A DNA stretch of 64,000 bases from a virus. The notes under the pieces were generated by a model. The model ran no database searches, was not told the DNA's origin, and saw only the letters and a program-made list of their open reading frames with translations. The position numbers were made by a program, and so were the translations under genes. This document shows, in pieces, positions 62,010 through 64,000 of this stretch; positions within the stretch are counted from its first letter, which is position 1, and each line of letters begins with the position of its first letter. Location: IMG/VR virus record IMGVR_UViG_3300042090_001530, positions 124,001 to 188,000 of that record. One strand, 5' to 3'.

Positions 62010-64000
62010 TCATGCGGCGGTTCGGGCCTTGAGCATCAGGCCCATCACTTCGGCTGCCGCGGCCTGCTCCGAGAACGCGTCGCCCGCGTTCCCGTCCAGC
62101 ACTGCGGCTGTGATCGAACGCTTTCCGGAGACGACCTGCCACATGTACTCGTCCACCGTGCCCTCGGCGAGGAACACCGGGAAGTCGACGGGTCGGGTCT
62201 GGCCGATCCGGTGCATGCGCGCCGCCATCTGCTCGATCTCCGCCCACGTCCACGGCACCTCCGCCATCGCCCCGTGCGCCGCAGCGGTGAGCGTGTGGCC
62301 GACGCCGCCGGCCTGCGTGGAGACTGCGATCACCGGGGCCTTGCGGGCGGGCAGCGACTGGAACGCGGCCTTGTCCGCCTCGACGGACTCGGTGGACTGT
62401 CCGCCCTGGATCCGCAGGCCGGTGAACGTGGCCGCGTAGTGGTCGACGACCGGCCGGTGGTGCGCGGCCACCATGACCTTCTCGCCACGGGCCGTGAGCT
62501 TCTTCACGTGCCGCGTCACGGTGGCGGTCTTGACGTTCCCGACGAGTTGCCGCAGCAGGTTCAGGCGCACCAGCACTTCCGCGGACATGGCCTTGCGGCA
62601 GAACTGGTCGCGGGCGACCGCGTCGGACAGGTCGATGCCGCGCGACTCGGCGAGCTCGATCAGTGCGGCGAGGAAGTCATCCTCCGCACTCCGGTAGGCG
62701 GCCATCGCTTTCGCATTCACGGCGTCCGGGCCGAGCCACTCCGGGCGGATCGTGAGCTGCGGCAGGTTCAGTGCACTGTCGCCGCGGCGCAGGTAGATCC
62801 CGGCCGAGCGCAGCTTCAAGTGCAATTCCTCGAGGTTGGAGGCGCCGTCGAACGTGGTGCCCCACTCGCCCGCCTGCGGGCCGCAGTACCGGTATTTGAA
62901 CGGCCACTCGCCGCCCATGTCCTCCAGGCGCCCGAGGATCCGCAGCTGCTGGAGTAGCTCCTTGGGTCGGTTGACGATCGCCGTGCCCGTCAGGCACAGC
63001 ACGAGTCCGCCGCGGCCGGCGACGTGCGTGCCGAGCGTCTCCATGGCCTGAGAGCGGGCGGCGGCGGCCTCCTTGCCGAAGTGCGACTCGTCCACGATCA
63101 GCGCCTTCGGGTTCAGCTTCACCAGGGCCTTGGCCCATCCGGCGCGGTTGCGCTTCGCGCCGTCCACCGTGGCCTTGTACGTCTCCTTGAGCACATCGAA
63201 CCCGATGACCACGACGTGCGTCCCGGGCGGGACCGGGGTCGGGGCGTTGCCGGAGGCGACGAACACGCGCCGGTCGGGGAAGAACTTCGCGACCTCGGCC
63301 AGCCAGTTCAGCCGCAGCGACGTCTTGCACACGATCACTGCGGGCCAGGCGTCGTCCACTGCGACGGCGGCAAGGGACAGCAGGGTCTTGCCGAGGCCCA
63401 TCTTGTCGCCGATCAGTACCTGTCGGTTCGCGGCGATGAACTCGAGGCCCGCGTGCTGGTGCGGCTTCAACGTGCCCGCGAGGCCCGGAACGGTGATCTC
63501 GCCGCGCCCTGGGGAGAGGGCGATCGATGCGCACAGGTTGTACGCCTCGCGCTCCACGGCCCCGCCGGCAGCCTCACGCACGTCCTGCGCCACGCGCAGC
63601 CCGCGGGCGTCCGCGAGTGCCAGGGCCTCCGGGATCGAGCCCTGGGGGACTGTCCAGGCCCCGGACGGCTTGTCCCAGCGGCGACCGGGGATCGCACGGA
63701 CCTCATCGAGGACGCCGCTACCGGGGTACGTGTCGAAGCGGATCGCGATCGACCCGTCGTCGGTGAACGCGACGTTCGGCTCGGTCGGGGTCTCGGGCAC
63801 GACGGGCGCGGGCGGGTTGTCGGCCAGCTGCTCGACCTCCGGGTCCACGGGGATGCCGTGGGTGCGGGCGAACTCGCGCACCTGCGGCGCGGAGGACGGC
63901 GGGTACAGGTTCACCTTCGACCGGGCGCCGAACTCGGCGCGGTACGCGCGGCCGGGGATCTGCTTGGTGGCCTCGACCATGTCCGGGTCGTACGGGAAGC
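62010..64000 (-). CDS. SNF2/DEAD-box helicase with HARP-like domain (5' end outside window)
   Basis: At least 662 residues; the frame stays open to the window edge (FPYDPDMVEAT before the first Met), so the start is outside. Order: a SMARCAL1/HARP-like N-part (FDTYPGSGVLDEVRAIPGRRWDKPSGAWTVP), motif I GDKMGLGKTLLS, DESH box IVDESHFGK, motif III CLTGTAIVNRP, and in the second RecA half VAVSTQAGGVGHTLTAAAHG and QMAARMHRIGQTRPV (motifs V and VI). This is a complete SF2 helicase or translocase of the type used in phage replication or fork remodelling. First visible gene of the third minus run. Confidence 0.9.
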   Translation of the reverse strand, partial: FPYDPDMVEATKQIPGRAYRAEFGARSKVNLYPPSSAPQVREFARTHGIPVDPEVEQLADNPPAPVVPETPTEPNVAFTDDGSIAIRFDTYPGSGVLDEVRAIPGRRWDKPSGAWTVPQGSIPEALALADARGLRVAQDVREAAGGAVEREAYNLCASIALSPGRGEITVPGLAGTLKPHQHAGLEFIAANRQVLIGDKMGLGKTLLSLAAVAVDDAWPAVIVCKTSLRLNWLAEVAKFFPDRRVFVASGNAPTPVPPGTHVVVIGFDVLKETYKATVDGAKRNRAGWAKALVKLNPKALIVDESHFGKEAAAARSQAMETLGTHVAGRGGLVLCLTGTAIVNRPKELLQQLRILGRLEDMGGEWPFKYRYCGPQAGEWGTTFDGASNLEELHLKLRSAGIYLRRGDSALNLPQLTIRPEWLGPDAVNAKAMAAYRSAEDDFLAALIELAESRGIDLSDAVARDQFCRKAMSAEVLVRLNLLRQLVGNVKTATVTRHVKKLTARGEKVMVAAHHRPVVDHYAATFTGLRIQGGQSTESVEADKAAFQSLPARKAPVIAVSTQAGGVGHTLTAAAHGAMAEVPWTWAEIEQMAARMHRIGQTRPVDFPVFLAEGTVDEYMWQVVSGKRSITAAVLDGNAGDAFSEQAAAAEVMGLMLKARTAA

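Overview
The window is high-GC actinobacterial DNA with the look of a large mobile replicon: a giant actinophage, a phage-plasmid or a big linear plasmid, most likely from a Streptomyces-like host. The signs are very dense small genes (50 to 250 codons), nearly all on the minus strand and overlapping by 4 to 8 bases (typically ATGA, GTGA or ATGGCTGA junctions), frequent GTG starts, repeated small zinc-knuckle proteins, a family of DUF6221-like paralogues, an HNH endonuclease remnant, an IS200/IS605 element and an iteron-bearing replication gene. No virion, terminase, partition or conjugation genes are seen, so phage and plasmid cannot be separated from this stretch.

Layout. 1-7 kb: the tail of an HNH endonuclease, small plus-strand genes, then a minus-strand replication-initiator-like gene with five embedded 23-bp iterons, and a plus-strand run of small genes. 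6.8-8.5 kb: an IS200/IS605 element with intact tnpA and tnpB. 8.65 kb: a cold shock protein. 8.9-24.1 kb: one long minus-strand run of about 38 overlapping small genes. 24.2-25.7 kb: a divergent DUF7873-like gene, followed by two tandem RNAs that read as circularly permuted tRNAs (3' half, 7-nt loop, 5' half) with flanks that can pair; this is the architecture I associate with YrlA-type bacterial Y RNAs. 25.9-29.9 kb: a Streptomyces-type cluster of small acidic protein, PCMT-like methyltransferase, radical SAM enzyme, histidine-kinase-like ATPase and divergent GntR regulator. 29.9-50.2 kb: a second minus-strand run that includes RNA-repair-like functions (a PNKP-like HAD phosphatase, a COG3541-like nucleotidyltransferase, a Thg1-like reverse polymerase), interrupted by a lone plus-strand FXSXX-COOH peptide gene. 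50.3-53.6 kb: a ribbon-helix-helix/HNH-tail protein, a lipoprotein, a large coiled-coil protein and an MmpS-like fragment. 53.6-57.3 kb: a compact CRISPR locus on the minus strand, in the order TnpB/Cas12-like protein, array (8 repeats, 7 spacers), cas1 (type I-E like), cas2 (type I-E like). 57.4-64 kb: a third minus-strand run led by a SNF2/HARP-type helicase that runs off the window.

The most interesting biology is the CRISPR locus. It pairs an I-E-style adaptation module and array with a 595-aa TnpB/Cas12-like protein in which all three RuvC catalytic positions are substituted, while the IS605 TnpB elsewhere in the window keeps all three. No Cascade or cas3 gene is present. It may be a binding-only effector, or a mini-array that borrows host machinery. 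The second highlight is the tandem permuted-tRNA/Y-RNA pair, which lies on the same replicon as three RNA end-repair enzymes. Function statements rest on motif recognition by eye; no database search was run.
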